Positions 7,811-16,099 of a DNA stretch of 64,000 nt are shown here, one piece after another. The stretch spans positions 1-64,000 of the forward strand of contig NZ_FMAE01000001.1 in the NCBI RefSeq assembly GCF_900094575.1, in the 5' to 3' direction. The position numbers and the translations under genes are program-made. Below the pieces are notes generated by a model. The model saw nothing but the letters and a program-made list of their open reading frames with translations, made no database searches and was not told where the DNA came from. Numbering within the stretch: the stretch's first letter is position 1; every line of letters begins with the position of its first letter. The DNA comes from Bradyrhizobium yuanmingense. Lineage in GTDB: Bacteria > Pseudomonadota > Alphaproteobacteria > Rhizobiales > Xanthobacteraceae.

Positions 7811-10168
7811 ATGGACTATTTCAAGCGCTTCAACTTCCTGTTCGCCGCCCCTGTGTTCGATGCCGACGATCTCGAAGGCGTCCGCTTCAACCAGATCATC
7901 GAGGAGATCCAGCGCTCCGGCTTCGAGGTGGTCCGGGCCCGCAAGCTGGAGGATGCCGAGATGGCGGTGCAGACCGATGCCGCGATCGGCTGCATGGTGG
8001 TGGACTGGGGCAAGAAGGGCCTGGAAGGCAAGACCTCGGCGCTGATCAATCTGATGCGCCGCCGCGGCCTCGACTTCCCGATCATCCTCCTGATCCGCCG
8101 CAAGCGGTTCGAGGATTTGCCGGTCGAGGTGCTCGATTTCATCGACGGCTATGTCTTCCTGTCCGAGGAGACGCCAACCTTCATCGCAAAGAACCTGATC
8201 AGCCGGCTGAAGCAATATGCCGAGACGCTGAAGACGCCGTTCTTCGGCGCGCTGGTCGACTATGCCGAGGAAGGCAACCAGCTCTGGACCTGCCCGGGCC
8301 ACAATGGCGGCGTGTTCTACAACCGCAGCCCGATCGGGCGCGTGTTCGTCGAGCATCTCGGCGAGTCCGTGTTCCGCGACGACCTCGACAATTCCGTGCT
8401 CGACCTCGGCGACCTCCTCACCCATGAGGGCCCGGCGCTGAGGGCGCAGAAAGAAGCGGCGGCGATCTTTGGGGCGGAAAAGACCTATTTCGTGCTCAAC
8501 GGCACCTCGACCTCGAACAAGGTCGCGCTGGGCGCCCTCGTCACCGACGGCGATCTCGTGCTGTTCGACCGCAACAACCACAAGGCCGCCCATCACGGCG
8601 CGCTGATGATCAATGGCGGCATCCCGGTCTATGTGCCGACCGTTCGCAACGCCTGGGGACTGATCGGCCCGATGCGCTGGGACCGGCTCGAAGAGAAGAG
8701 CTTGCGCGAGGCGATCCGCAACCATCCCCTGGTGAACGATCGCGACGCTTGGCGCAAGGAGCGGCCGTTCCGTGTCGCCGTGGTCGAGCAGTGCACATAT
8801 GACGGCTCGATCCACAGCGCCGAGATGATCATCAAGCGTATCGGCCATCTCTGCGACTACATCCTGTTCGACGAGGCTTGGGCCGGCTTCATGAAATTCC
8901 ACCCCCTTTATGCCGGCCGCTTCGCCATGGGGCTGGTAAATCTCTCGCCCGACGCCCCCGGCATCATCGCGACGCAGTCGACGCACAAGCAGCTGGCAAG
9001 CTTCTCGCAGGCCTCGCAGATCCACATCAAGGACCGCCATATCCGCGGCCAGAAGCGTCGCGTCGAGCACCGCCGCTTCAACGAGAGCTTCATGCAGCAC
9101 GCCTCGACCTCGCCGTTCTACCCGCTGTTCGCCTCGCTCGACGTCGGCGCACAGATGATGAAGGGCCGCTCCGGCGAAGTGCTGTGGGACGACACGATCC
9201 GGCTCGGCATCGAGCTGCGCAAGAAGATCCGCGCGATGCGCCAGGAGTTCGAGGAGAAGGAGCAGAACCCGGATCGCCGCTGGTTCTTCGAGCCCTTCGT
9301 TCCCGATCGCGTCGCCATTGCCGATGTCAGCCGTCCCGGCGCGGCGCATAACGTCGCCTGGGAGACCCTCTCGACCGACGAGCTCGCCACCAACCCCGCG
9401 CTGTGGCAGCTCTCCCCGGATACCAACTGGCACGGCTTTCCCGATCTCGCGGAAGGCTTTGCCATGACCGATCCGAACAAGCTGACGCTGCTCACGCCCG
9501 GGTTCGATCGTGCGACGGGAGCTTATGCCGAGCACGGCATTCCCGCGCCGGTCGTCGCGCAATATCTGCGCGAGAACCGCATCGTCCCCGAGAAGAACGA
9601 CCTCAACTCCCTGCTCTTCCTGCTCACGCCCGGCGTCGAGGCGAGCAAGGCGGGCACGCTGATCTCCGGCCTCGTCGCGTTCAAGCGACTGCACGACGAC
9701 AATGCGCTGCTCGCCGACGTCATCCCCGAATTCTATCAGAGGCGGCAGGCGCGCTACGCCGGTGCACGGCTGCGTGACCTCTGCGGCGAGATGCACCGTT
9801 TCTTCCGCACCGCCGATGTCAGCGCGCTCCAGGCGCGGCAGTTCATGCCCGAGCATATGCCCGAGATCGCGATGTCGCCCCGCGATGCCGCGCGCTATCT
9901 GTTCAAGAACGACGTCGACTACCTCCCGATCGAGGCGATCGCGGGCCGAATCGCGACCACGCCGTTCGTGGTCTACCCGCCCGGCATCGCCACCATCGTG
10001 CCCGGCGAGCGGCTGACGGAACGAGCCAAGCCCATGATCGATTATCTCAAGATGTTCGAGACCTGCTTCAACACATTTCCGGGCTTCGACGTCGAGATCC
10101 AGGGCGTCTACAAGGAGGTCGATGCGAATGGGCGCATCGGGCTCTACACTTATGTCGTGACCGAGTAG
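7811..10168 (+). CDS. PLP-dependent Orn/Lys/Arg decarboxylase (fold type I)
   Basis: A 785-residue protein of the length of bacterial inducible ornithine/lysine/arginine decarboxylases. It has an N-terminal receiver-like wing domain (residues about 1-130), a large PLP domain with the Schiff-base lysine at Lys393 in TQSTHKQLASFSQ, and the ASTSPFYPLFASLD motif. The C-terminal domain ends in VYKEVDANGRIGLYTYV. ATG 7811 is preferred because MDYFKRFNFLF is the natural start of the wing domain; an upstream in-frame start adds an unlikely leader. It would make a polyamine (putrescine, cadaverine or agmatine); ornithine versus arginine preference cannot be settled here. A GNAT gene follows after six bases. 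Confidence 0.93.
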   Translation: MDYFKRFNFLFAAPVFDADDLEGVRFNQIIEEIQRSGFEVVRARKLEDAEMAVQTDAAIGCMVVDWGKKGLEGKTSALINLMRRRGLDFPIILLIRRKRFEDLPVEVLDFIDGYVFLSEETPTFIAKNLISRLKQYAETLKTPFFGALVDYAEEGNQLWTCPGHNGGVFYNRSPIGRVFVEHLGESVFRDDLDNSVLDLGDLLTHEGPALRAQKEAAAIFGAEKTYFVLNGTSTSNKVALGALVTDGDLVLFDRNNHKAAHHGALMINGGIPVYVPTVRNAWGLIGPMRWDRLEEKSLREAIRNHPLVNDRDAWRKERPFRVAVVEQCTYDGSIHSAEMIIKRIGHLCDYILFDEAWAGFMKFHPLYAGRFAMGLVNLSPDAPGIIATQSTHKQLASFSQASQIHIKDRHIRGQKRRVEHRRFNESFMQHASTSPFYPLFASLDVGAQMMKGRSGEVLWDDTIRLGIELRKKIRAMRQEFEEKEQNPDRRWFFEPFVPDRVAIADVSRPGAAHNVAWETLSTDELATNPALWQLSPDTNWHGFPDLAEGFAMTDPNKLTLLTPGFDRATGAYAEHGIPAPVVAQYLRENRIVPEKNDLNSLLFLLTPGVEASKAGTLISGLVAFKRLHDDNALLADVIPEFYQRRQARYAGARLRDLCGEMHRFFRTADVSALQARQFMPEHMPEIAMSPRDAARYLFKNDVDYLPIEAIAGRIATTPFVVYPPGIATIVPGERLTERAKPMIDYLKMFETCFNTFPGFDVEIQGVYKEVDANGRIGLYTYVVTE

Positions 10169-10174
10169 GTGCCG

Positions 10175-10750
10175 ATGAACGAAGCAGCTGCGCGCGCGAG
10201 CGATGAACCCGTCCTGGTTCGGCCATCACGCGAAAGCGACATCGAGGCGATGCTGGCGATCTACCGCCATCACGTCCGCAGCGGCGTGCCGCGCGATGTC
10301 GAAGGAACCGGTGCGCCGGAGCCGGACGATCTGCGCGACCGGCGCAAGAACCTGAAGCAGACCCGCCTGCCGCATCTGGTTGCGACCTGGCGCGGCGAGG
10401 TCGTCGGCTATGCCTATGCCGTGCTGTTCCGCAAAAGGCCGGCCTATCGCTACACCGCCAAGCACTCGATCTACGTCCACCACGCCCATCTCGGCCGCGG
10501 GGTCGGACGGCTGTTGCTGCAGGAATTGATCGACGCCTGCGCGGCGGCCGGCTTCCGCCAGATGATCGGCTATATCGATGCAGATAACGCGCCCTCGCTG
10601 GCGCTGCACGAGCGGTTCGGTTTCGCACGCGCCGGCCTGCTCAGCGGCGTTGCCTACCGCCACGGCCGCTGGTCCGACACCGTCATGGTGCAACGCTCGC
10701 TCGGCGCGGGGACGACGACGCCCCCGCCCGTCACGGCACCCGGGCGCTAG
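10175..10750 (+). CDS. GNAT-family N-acetyltransferase (phosphinothricin acetyltransferase-like)
   Basis: A 191-residue acetyltransferase. VRPSRESDIEAMLAIY is the family N-terminal motif, HLGRGVGRLLLQELI is the acetyl-CoA pyrophosphate loop (Q/RxxGxG/A), and the C-terminal NAPSLALHERFGF and GRWSDTVMVQRSL motifs are typical of the PAT/MnaT branch, which acetylates amino groups of amino-acid-like compounds. ATG 10175 is taken; a GTG six bases earlier is also possible. It lies six bases behind the decarboxylase and is surely cotranscribed, suggesting acetylation of the amine product or its precursor. That pairing is an inference. Confidence 0.9.
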   Translation: MNEAAARASDEPVLVRPSRESDIEAMLAIYRHHVRSGVPRDVEGTGAPEPDDLRDRRKNLKQTRLPHLVATWRGEVVGYAYAVLFRKRPAYRYTAKHSIYVHHAHLGRGVGRLLLQELIDACAAAGFRQMIGYIDADNAPSLALHERFGFARAGLLSGVAYRHGRWSDTVMVQRSLGAGTTTPPPVTAPGR

Positions 10751-10753
10751 TCG

Positions 10754-10966
10754 CTACGACGGGAAGTCGGCGGGTCTGACATGGATGCGGTCGGCATGCA
10801 GTGACCAGTGATGCAACGCCTGGTCCTTGCAGAACCTCGCTTTCGCCCGTTCCCTGGCCTCGTCCTCGTCGGCGGCGTCGATCTCGAGCGTGCCCTGGCA
10901 GACCTCGCATTGCCGGCCGTATTCGCCGAGCACGTCCTTCATGAACCTGACGACATAAGTTGACAT
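10754..10966 (-). CDS. Conserved small protein of unknown function
   Basis: A 70-residue acidic protein starting MSTYVVRFMKDVLGEYGRQC. It has two cysteines in CEVCQGTLEIDA and a helix of alternating Asp/Glu/Arg (ADEDEARERAKARFC). It resembles small uncharacterised proteins found in Bradyrhizobium, but I cannot name a domain. ATG 10966 is chosen because GGGAGGTCCC lies just upstream on the minus strand. It converges on the GNAT gene with only three bases between the stops. Confidence 0.65.
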   Translation of the reverse strand: MSTYVVRFMKDVLGEYGRQCEVCQGTLEIDAADEDEARERAKARFCKDQALHHWSLHADRIHVRPADFPS

Positions 10967-11103
10967 GGGACCTCCCTGCCTGCCCGCCGGCACTCTAGTC
11001 CCATTTAGGCCGGACGGGGAAAGGAGATTTTGACGCGGATCAAGGCTTGTCCAGTCCCGGCGGAAGATTCGTTGCGGAACCTGCCGCGCGGGTTTATGGG
11101 CAA

Positions 11104-12072
11104 ATGCCGGTCGCCAATGAGGAACTTGCCTTGCACTTTGTCTCCGATACCGAAGTCACGAAGGCTCTGACCTTTCCGATCCTGATTGAGGCCCTCGAAG
11201 AAGCGCATCGCCGGCCGAAGATGGAGGTGCTGGACGCCTTCCTTGGAGACGAGAGGGGGCAATACGTCATCCGCAGCGCCGTCGATTCCGGCCGATACAT
11301 GGCCAGCAAGATGTTCACCAGCTTTCCGGCCAATCTGGCCGAAGGCAGGATGCCGGCGGTGCAGGCCGTGTGCGTGCTGTTCGACGGCACCAATGGGCGG
11401 CCGCTGGCGGCGATGGACGGGACCGAGATCACGCATTGGCGCACTGCAGCCGACTCCGCGCTGGCCACGAAACTGCTCGCCCCGCCCAATCCCGAGACGC
11501 TGCTCTGCGTCGGGGCCGGTGAGATGTCCGAATGGCTGATCCGGGGTCATCGCACCGTGCGGCCGTCACTGGAGCGCGTGCTGATCTGGAATCGCAGCCC
11601 GGACCGGAGCGTGGATGTCGCTCAGCGCTTGGCGAAGGCCGGCATCAAGGCGGAAGCAATCACGGATCTCGACGCCGCGACGCGCGAGGCCGATGTCATT
11701 ACCACCTGCACCCGCGCGCATCAGCCGCTGATCAAGGGCCGCAATCTGCGGCCGGGCACGCATCTGGACCTCGTCGGCGGCTACACACCGCAAACCCGGG
11801 AGGCTGATGACGAGGCGGCCAAGCGCTCCCGCGTCTTCGTGGACCGGCGGGAATCCGCCTTCCACGGCGTCGGCGACATCCTGCAGCCGATCGCGAGCGG
11901 CGCGATCAGCGAGACGGACGTCCTCGGCGACCTCTACGACCTCGTCGGCGGCCTTGTGCAGGGGCGAACGTCACCGTCCGACATCACGTTCTTCAAGAAC
12001 GCGGGCGGCGGCCATCTCGACCTCATGACCTGCGAGGCCGTGTTCCAGCAGCTCGGCGCAAAGCTGGGGTAG
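11104..12072 (+). CDS. Ornithine cyclodeaminase/mu-crystallin family protein
   Basis: A 322-residue protein. LHFVSDTEVTKALTFPILIEALEEAH is the family N-terminus (written here as the family signature), SAVDSGRYMASKMFTSFP carries the substrate-binding lysine region, and LCVGAGEMSEWLIRGH is the Rossmann dinucleotide motif, followed by VLIWNRSPDRS. Members include ornithine cyclodeaminase, alanine dehydrogenase and imine reductases, so the reaction cannot be fixed. ATG 11104 puts the start 6 residues before the conserved part; a start at 11047 would add a loose extension. It is monocistronic and follows the decarboxylase cluster, where an ornithine or imine substrate would make sense. Confidence 0.85.
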   Translation: MPVANEELALHFVSDTEVTKALTFPILIEALEEAHRRPKMEVLDAFLGDERGQYVIRSAVDSGRYMASKMFTSFPANLAEGRMPAVQAVCVLFDGTNGRPLAAMDGTEITHWRTAADSALATKLLAPPNPETLLCVGAGEMSEWLIRGHRTVRPSLERVLIWNRSPDRSVDVAQRLAKAGIKAEAITDLDAATREADVITTCTRAHQPLIKGRNLRPGTHLDLVGGYTPQTREADDEAAKRSRVFVDRRESAFHGVGDILQPIASGAISETDVLGDLYDLVGGLVQGRTSPSDITFFKNAGGGHLDLMTCEAVFQQLGAKLG

Positions 12073-12108
12073 TGGCCCAGGCTGGCGAGACACGGCCGAC
12101 GTCAGCCC

Positions 12109-12549
12109 TCACGCCTTGATGTCGAGGAGCGTGTCTTGCGTCTCGGCGTAGGCCTGAATGACCTTCGCATTGGCAACGAAGCTGTATTTTGCGGTCACCA
12201 GCTGAGCGAATTCGCTAGCAAGATCGACATTCGGCGCTGCGATCAGGCCGTCCTGGTTTGCGAAGGGAGCGCTCGGGTCGGATTGCGCGGTATAGCTCGG
12301 CGATACCGTCGATACGGTCGCAACCGTACCGCCCGGCGCCGAACCGCTCGACTGGGAGACCTGATCGACCCGCAAGGGCACGTAGGCTGCAGGAAACGTT
12401 GGAGCAATGCCCGCACCGGCCGATGCGCTCGACCCGCCTGACGCGGGTAGTGGGCCGGTCGTGCTGATGTTGGCGATATTGCTCGCCGCCACGTTCACGC
12501 GCAAACTCGCCGCAGAAAGTCCGGATGTCGCAATCGAAAGTATGCTCAT
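12109..12549 (-). CDS. Orphan flagellar basal-body rod-like protein
   Basis: A 146-residue protein. MSILSIATSGLSAASLRVNVAASNIANIST is the flg_bb_rod N-terminal helix found in FlgB/FlgC/FlgG. The C-terminus NVDLASEFAQLVTAKYSFVANAKVIQAYAET matches the paired C-terminal helix of FlgC/FlgE-type proteins. Between them is a Ser/Ala/Gly-rich segment rather than a long D1 domain. ATG 12549 follows GGGAGCATGAG-like sequence and starts exactly at the family motif. No other flagellar gene is in the window, so it is an orphan, perhaps an accessory rod or hook paralogue. Family membership is well supported; function is inferred. Confidence 0.75.
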   Translation of the reverse strand: MSILSIATSGLSAASLRVNVAASNIANISTTGPLPASGGSSASAGAGIAPTFPAAYVPLRVDQVSQSSGSAPGGTVATVSTVSPSYTAQSDPSAPFANQDGLIAAPNVDLASEFAQLVTAKYSFVANAKVIQAYAETQDTLLDIKA

Positions 12550-12665
12550 GCTCCCTGATCTACAGGAGAGGTCATACGCGTTCATTCACGCCATCAGTAA
12601 AATCCACCGCGCTCCGTTTTCATCCTGATAACCAAGGATCGGCGCGCGACTGGGCTTCGCGCGCC

Positions 12666-13715
12666 CTACCCCGGCGTCACGCCAAAAGCCTGCTTGAAGC
12701 GCTCGGCATAGCGCGGCCAGGCTTCGGGATTGATGATGCGCGGCGGGCGCTTCCCGTCGAGCACATCCAGCACCTGCTCGGCGGCGATCCGGCCCATGTT
12801 CTGGCGCGCCTCGATGGTGACGCCTGCCGTGTGCGGGCTCGCCAGCACGTTGTCGAACTGGAGCAGCGGATGCTCCGGCGGCGGCGGCTCCTTGGACCAG
12901 ACGTCGAGGCCGGCACCGGCGATGCGCTTGTCGCGCAGCGCCTGCAGCAGCGCGTCCTCGTCGTGAATGAAGCCGCGTGCGGTGGTGATGAAATAGGCAT
13001 GCGGCTGCATCAGCGCGAATTCGCGTGTGCTGATCAAGTTGCGGCTGCCCTTGTTGAGCGGGCATGAGATCGAGACGAAATCGGCGCGGCGCAACAGCTC
13101 GTCGAGCTCGACCTTCTCCCCGCCCCGCTCGGCCATCACCTCAGCCGACAAATACGGATCGTAGGCAAGCACTGTCATGCCGAGCAGGCCCTTGCACAAG
13201 GCGGCGATGCGCCGGCCGACATTGCCGAGGCCGATGACGCCGACGGTCTTGCCCTCGACCTCGTTGCCGACGAGATCGTTGCGGTTGACGTCGCGCTCGC
13301 GGCGCAGCCGGCGATCCGACTGGATGATGCGCTTGGACAGCGTCAGCATCATCGCCAGCGCGTGCTCGGCGACCGAATGGGCGTTGCCGCCGGACTGGTT
13401 GACGACTACGACGCCTGCCTCCGTGCAGGCCTCGACGTCGACGGGATCGAAGCCGGCACCGTTGCTGGAGACCAGCAGCAAATTCGGCGTCCGCTTCAGG
13501 AACGCGGCATCGACATGGAAATGCGGGGCGAGCTCATCGCGGGCGGCGCCGACCTGGTAGACGTGGGCAGCGCCGAGGAGCGGGCCATAAACATCCTCAG
13601 GGCTTCCATTTTCGATGCGATCGACCCGCACGTCGGACCGCGCCTTCAGGATGTCGATATAGATCGGATTGGCCAAATAATTGGAGTAGACGACGCGCTT
13701 GTTGTTGACGGACAT
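12666..13715 (-). CDS. D-isomer-specific 2-hydroxyacid dehydrogenase
   Basis: A 349-residue NAD(P)-dependent reductase. VGVIGLGNVGRRIAALCKG is the Rossmann motif; the catalytic triad appears as Arg in ITTARGF, Glu in WSKEPPPPEHPL and His in LASPHTAGVT. It is similar in build to phosphoglycerate, glyoxylate and hydroxypyruvate reductases. ATG 13715 (MSVNNKRVVYSN) is favoured over an upstream in-frame start. It diverges from a two-gene TPP-dependent decarboxylase across 242 bases, suggesting both act on related 2-oxo or 2-hydroxy acids. The substrate is unknown. Confidence 0.9.
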   Translation of the reverse strand: MSVNNKRVVYSNYLANPIYIDILKARSDVRVDRIENGSPEDVYGPLLGAAHVYQVGAARDELAPHFHVDAAFLKRTPNLLLVSSNGAGFDPVDVEACTEAGVVVVNQSGGNAHSVAEHALAMMLTLSKRIIQSDRRLRRERDVNRNDLVGNEVEGKTVGVIGLGNVGRRIAALCKGLLGMTVLAYDPYLSAEVMAERGGEKVELDELLRRADFVSISCPLNKGSRNLISTREFALMQPHAYFITTARGFIHDEDALLQALRDKRIAGAGLDVWSKEPPPPEHPLLQFDNVLASPHTAGVTIEARQNMGRIAAEQVLDVLDGKRPPRIINPEAWPRYAERFKQAFGVTPG

Positions 13716-13957
13716 CAGGACCCTTCCGGCTCGTTCGCGGGAGATCCGCACGGTCAGCGCGATGCGCGCCATCCTATGCCCCCTCCCGTGTTCTGGTTGT
13801 CGCCGCTTATGCCATGGCGGTGCCGGCCACGGCAGGCCTGCTGGCGCAGATCACGGTGACGGCGCGGACATGTTGACAATCCCGCTGCCCGCGTCAAGTT
13901 CGGCAGGCCGCCGCGACGGCAAGAACCAAGAAGCATGCGCGGCCCAGGGAGAGCGCG
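13716..13957. promoter_or_regulatory. Divergent intergenic region, hydroxyacid dehydrogenase / TPP decarboxylase
   Basis: 242 bases between two divergent starts. A TTGACA hexamer at 13872-13877 could be a -35 element for the rightward genes, and TTGAC (13872-13876) pairs with GTCAA (13892-13896) as a short inverted repeat that might be an operator. No regulator gene is adjacent. This is suggestive only. Confidence 0.3.
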
Positions 13958-14509
13958 ATGGCGATTGCGGAACAGCAGCCGCAGGGGAGCAGCGACGGAA
14001 GCTGGCACGGCATCGTCCTGCAAACCTTGAAGCGGAACGAGATCAACCTGATCCCTTACGTGCCGGACCGCGTGCTGACGCCGCTGATCAAGAACCTGCA
14101 CGCCGATCCCTTCTTCACCACTTTCGCGACCGCCCGTGAGGAAGAGGCCGTCGGCATCGTCGCCGGCGCCTGGATGGGCGGTCGGCGCGGCGCGGTGCTG
14201 ATGCAGACCTCCGGCTTTGCGACGCTCGCAAACGTGCTGGCCTCGCTCGCAGTGCCCTACCAGATTCCGCTGATCATGCTCGTCTCTGAGCGCGGCACGC
14301 TCGGCGAATTCAACTACGGCCAGTCCCTGGTCTGCCGCACCATGCGACCGGTGCTGGATTCGCTGGCGCTGGAGCATCACACCATCACCCGGCTCGACGA
14401 GCTCGAATTCATCGCCGACCGCTCGATCAAGCAGGCCGTCACCACGCAGGCGCCGGTGGCGTTGATCCTCAGCCCGCTGCTGACGGGCGGCAAGGTCTTC
14501 GACAAGTGA
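13958..14509 (+). CDS. TPP-binding decarboxylase, alpha (PYR-domain) subunit, sulfopyruvate/phosphonopyruvate decarboxylase-like
   Basis: A 183-residue protein equal to the pyrimidine-binding domain of TPP enzymes, as in ComD. The activating glutamate lies in TAREEEAVGIVAGAWMGG, followed by VLMQTSGFATLANVLAS and YQIPLIMLVSERG. ATG 13958 has GGGAGAGCG just upstream. The next gene supplies the PP domain, so together they form one split TPP enzyme that decarboxylates a 3-substituted pyruvate. Sulfopyruvate, phosphonopyruvate or another 2-oxoacid are all possible; no coenzyme M or phosphonate genes are nearby. Confidence 0.88.
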   Translation: MAIAEQQPQGSSDGSWHGIVLQTLKRNEINLIPYVPDRVLTPLIKNLHADPFFTTFATAREEEAVGIVAGAWMGGRRGAVLMQTSGFATLANVLASLAVPYQIPLIMLVSERGTLGEFNYGQSLVCRTMRPVLDSLALEHHTITRLDELEFIADRSIKQAVTTQAPVALILSPLLTGGKVFDK

Positions 14510-14517
14510 GGCCGACG

Positions 14518-15114
14518 ATGAACACTGGCAACACCAAGGTGATGAACCGCTTCGACGTCACCTCGCGGCTGATCGCGAAGCTGAAGCACGAGGAAGCCGT
14601 GATCGGCGGCATCGGCAACACCAATTTCGATCTGTGGGCCGCCGGCCACCGCCCGCAGAACTTCTACATGCTGGGCAGCATGGGACTCGCCTTTCCGATC
14701 GCGCTCGGCGTGGCGCTGGCGCAGCCCGACCGCCGCGTCTTCGCGCTCGAAGGCGACGGCTCGCTCCTGATGCAGCTCGGTGCGCTCTCGACGATTGCAG
14801 CCTTGAAGCCGAAGAACCTCACGATGATCGTGATGGACAACGGCATCTACCAAATCACCGGGGCGCAGCCGACGCCGGCAGCGAACGTTGCCGACATCGT
14901 CGCCATTGCCATTGGCTCTGGTCTTGCGAGCAGCGCCTGGGCCGCGGACGAGAAAGATTTCGAGCGGTTGGTCGACGGCGCCATGGCCGCTTCCGAGCCG
15001 AGCCTGATCGCGGTCAGGATCGACGACAAGCCCGGCGTGGGCACCACCCGGCGCGACCCCGTGCAGATCCGGGAACGCTTCATGCATGGCCTCGGCGTGC
15101 GCGATCCGCTTTAA
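14518..15114 (+). CDS. TPP-binding decarboxylase, beta (PP-domain) subunit
   Basis: A 198-residue partner of the preceding gene, comparable to ComE. The TPP diphosphate/Mg motif runs from EGDGSLLMQLGALST to MDNGIYQITG (GDG-X~25-N). GSMGLAFPIALGVALAQPDRR precedes it. ATG 14518 follows eight bases after the alpha stop; a GTG overlapping that stop is an alternative. The split PYR/PP organisation and gene order alpha-beta match sulfopyruvate decarboxylase; substrate specificity cannot be told from sequence. Confidence 0.88.
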   Translation: MNTGNTKVMNRFDVTSRLIAKLKHEEAVIGGIGNTNFDLWAAGHRPQNFYMLGSMGLAFPIALGVALAQPDRRVFALEGDGSLLMQLGALSTIAALKPKNLTMIVMDNGIYQITGAQPTPAANVADIVAIAIGSGLASSAWAADEKDFERLVDGAMAASEPSLIAVRIDDKPGVGTTRRDPVQIRERFMHGLGVRDPL

Positions 15115-15191
15115 CATTTTTGTCATTAACTACACGGCGATCTGATACGAGCCTCGCGACAACCCGACCAAATTCGTGCTAAGCGACCCGG

Positions 15192-15563
15192 ATGTTCATT
15201 CGTACCTTTGCCTGGCTGCTCGCCGCTGCCGTTACGTTCGCCACCCTCGGTCCTCCCGGCCTTCGCCCCCATTCCGACCTCGGTCAGGACGGCGAACATG
15301 CGCTTGCCTTCGTCATGGTGGGATTGGCCTTCGGCCTCGCCTATCCACGCCGGCGCCTACTGAGCGCAGCGGCCGCGGTCGTCCTGATCGGCGTTCTCGA
15401 GCTGATGCAATTTTGGGCACCCGGCCGTCACGCGCGGCTGGTGGATTTTGTGGTCGATGCTGCCACCGCGTGCCTCGGCTTTGCACTCGCCGCCGCCGCA
15501 GACCGGCTACTCTCGCGCTTTCGCACCAGCTCCGCCATGACAAGCGAAGGCCCCGCGGAGTGA
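15192..15563 (+). CDS. VanZ-like membrane protein
   Basis: A 123-residue protein with four hydrophobic segments. The features LRPHSDLGQDGEHALAFVMVG (His/Glu after the first helix) and LELMQFWAPGRHARLVDFVVDA (the E-x-x-Q...R-x-x-x-x-D pattern) are the VanZ-like core. VanZ confers low-level teicoplanin resistance in enterococci; the proteobacterial relatives are of unknown role. It is a single gene, ending in a hairpin shared with the convergent DUF1236 gene. Confidence 0.82.
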   Translation: MFIRTFAWLLAAAVTFATLGPPGLRPHSDLGQDGEHALAFVMVGLAFGLAYPRRRLLSAAAAVVLIGVLELMQFWAPGRHARLVDFVVDAATACLGFALAAAADRLLSRFRTSSAMTSEGPAE

Positions 15564-15577
15564 TGCTCCGCAGGGCC
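15549..15577. terminator. Hairpin between convergent genes
   Basis: GGCCCCGCGGAG (15549-15560) pairs with CTCCGCAGGGCC (15566-15577), one mismatch in 12, around a 5-base loop. It overlaps the stop codon of the VanZ-like gene and lies 27 bases beyond the stop of the convergent gene, so it probably acts as a bidirectional terminator. Confidence 0.6.
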
Positions 15578-15603
15578 CTGCTCAGCACAAAGAATTGCGT
15601 CGA

Positions 15604-15987
15604 TCAGTCGATGATCTTGACCACGCGGCGTGTGCGCGGCTCGACGATCACCCGGCGATCGTTCACGACCGCATAGCGATATTCGGTGTAGTTCGGCACG
15701 GGCCGCAGCACCACGGTTGGAGGCAGCGGCTCGCCGACCACGACGCGCTCCTGGACCACGACGGAGTCGCTGCGAGGAATTCCGCCGAGGACCGCATTCG
15801 GAATTTCGAGACCGGCGCCGACGGCTGCACCCACGGTGCCGCCAACCATTGCACCGATCGGGCCGCCGATGTCGCCACCTGCACGCGCGCCGTCCCTGGC
15901 GCCCTGTTCGGTCGTCGACTGAGCAAAGGCTGCGCTCGACGCCAGCAGCGACGCTGCAGCCAACGTAATCGCAAGACGGGTTTTCAT
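15604..15987 (-). CDS. DUF1236-type secreted protein with glycine-zipper segment
   Basis: A 127-residue protein starting MKTRLAITLAAASLLASSAA with a clear Sec signal peptide (cleavage after AFA). A Gly/Ala-rich zipper follows (GGPIGAMVGGTVGAAVGAG), then a C-terminal DUF1236 domain (VVLRPVPNYTEYRYAVVNDR...VVEPRTRRVVKIID). DUF1236 proteins are abundant in Bradyrhizobium and relatives and their role in the envelope is unknown. ATG 15987 is chosen because it begins the signal peptide and follows GGAGACAAAACACC on the minus strand. Confidence 0.85.
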   Translation of the reverse strand: MKTRLAITLAAASLLASSAAFAQSTTEQGARDGARAGGDIGGPIGAMVGGTVGAAVGAGLEIPNAVLGGIPRSDSVVVQERVVVGEPLPPTVVLRPVPNYTEYRYAVVNDRRVIVEPRTRRVVKIID

Positions 15988-16099
15988 GGTGTTTTGTCTC
16001 CAGTGATTGTCCTGCGCCTTCAACCCGCGGGGCCGGAGCATTGTTCCGGTTCCCCTGCGACGAAAGATGCATCACTGGACAGTGTTACCGCGTAACAGT

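Noticed and set aside
7751..9856. A 700-codon open frame on the minus strand opposite the decarboxylase gene
   Set aside because: It is a shadow of the GC-rich codon pattern of a well-supported gene; its translation is Arg/Ala/Asp/Leu-rich with no family motif.
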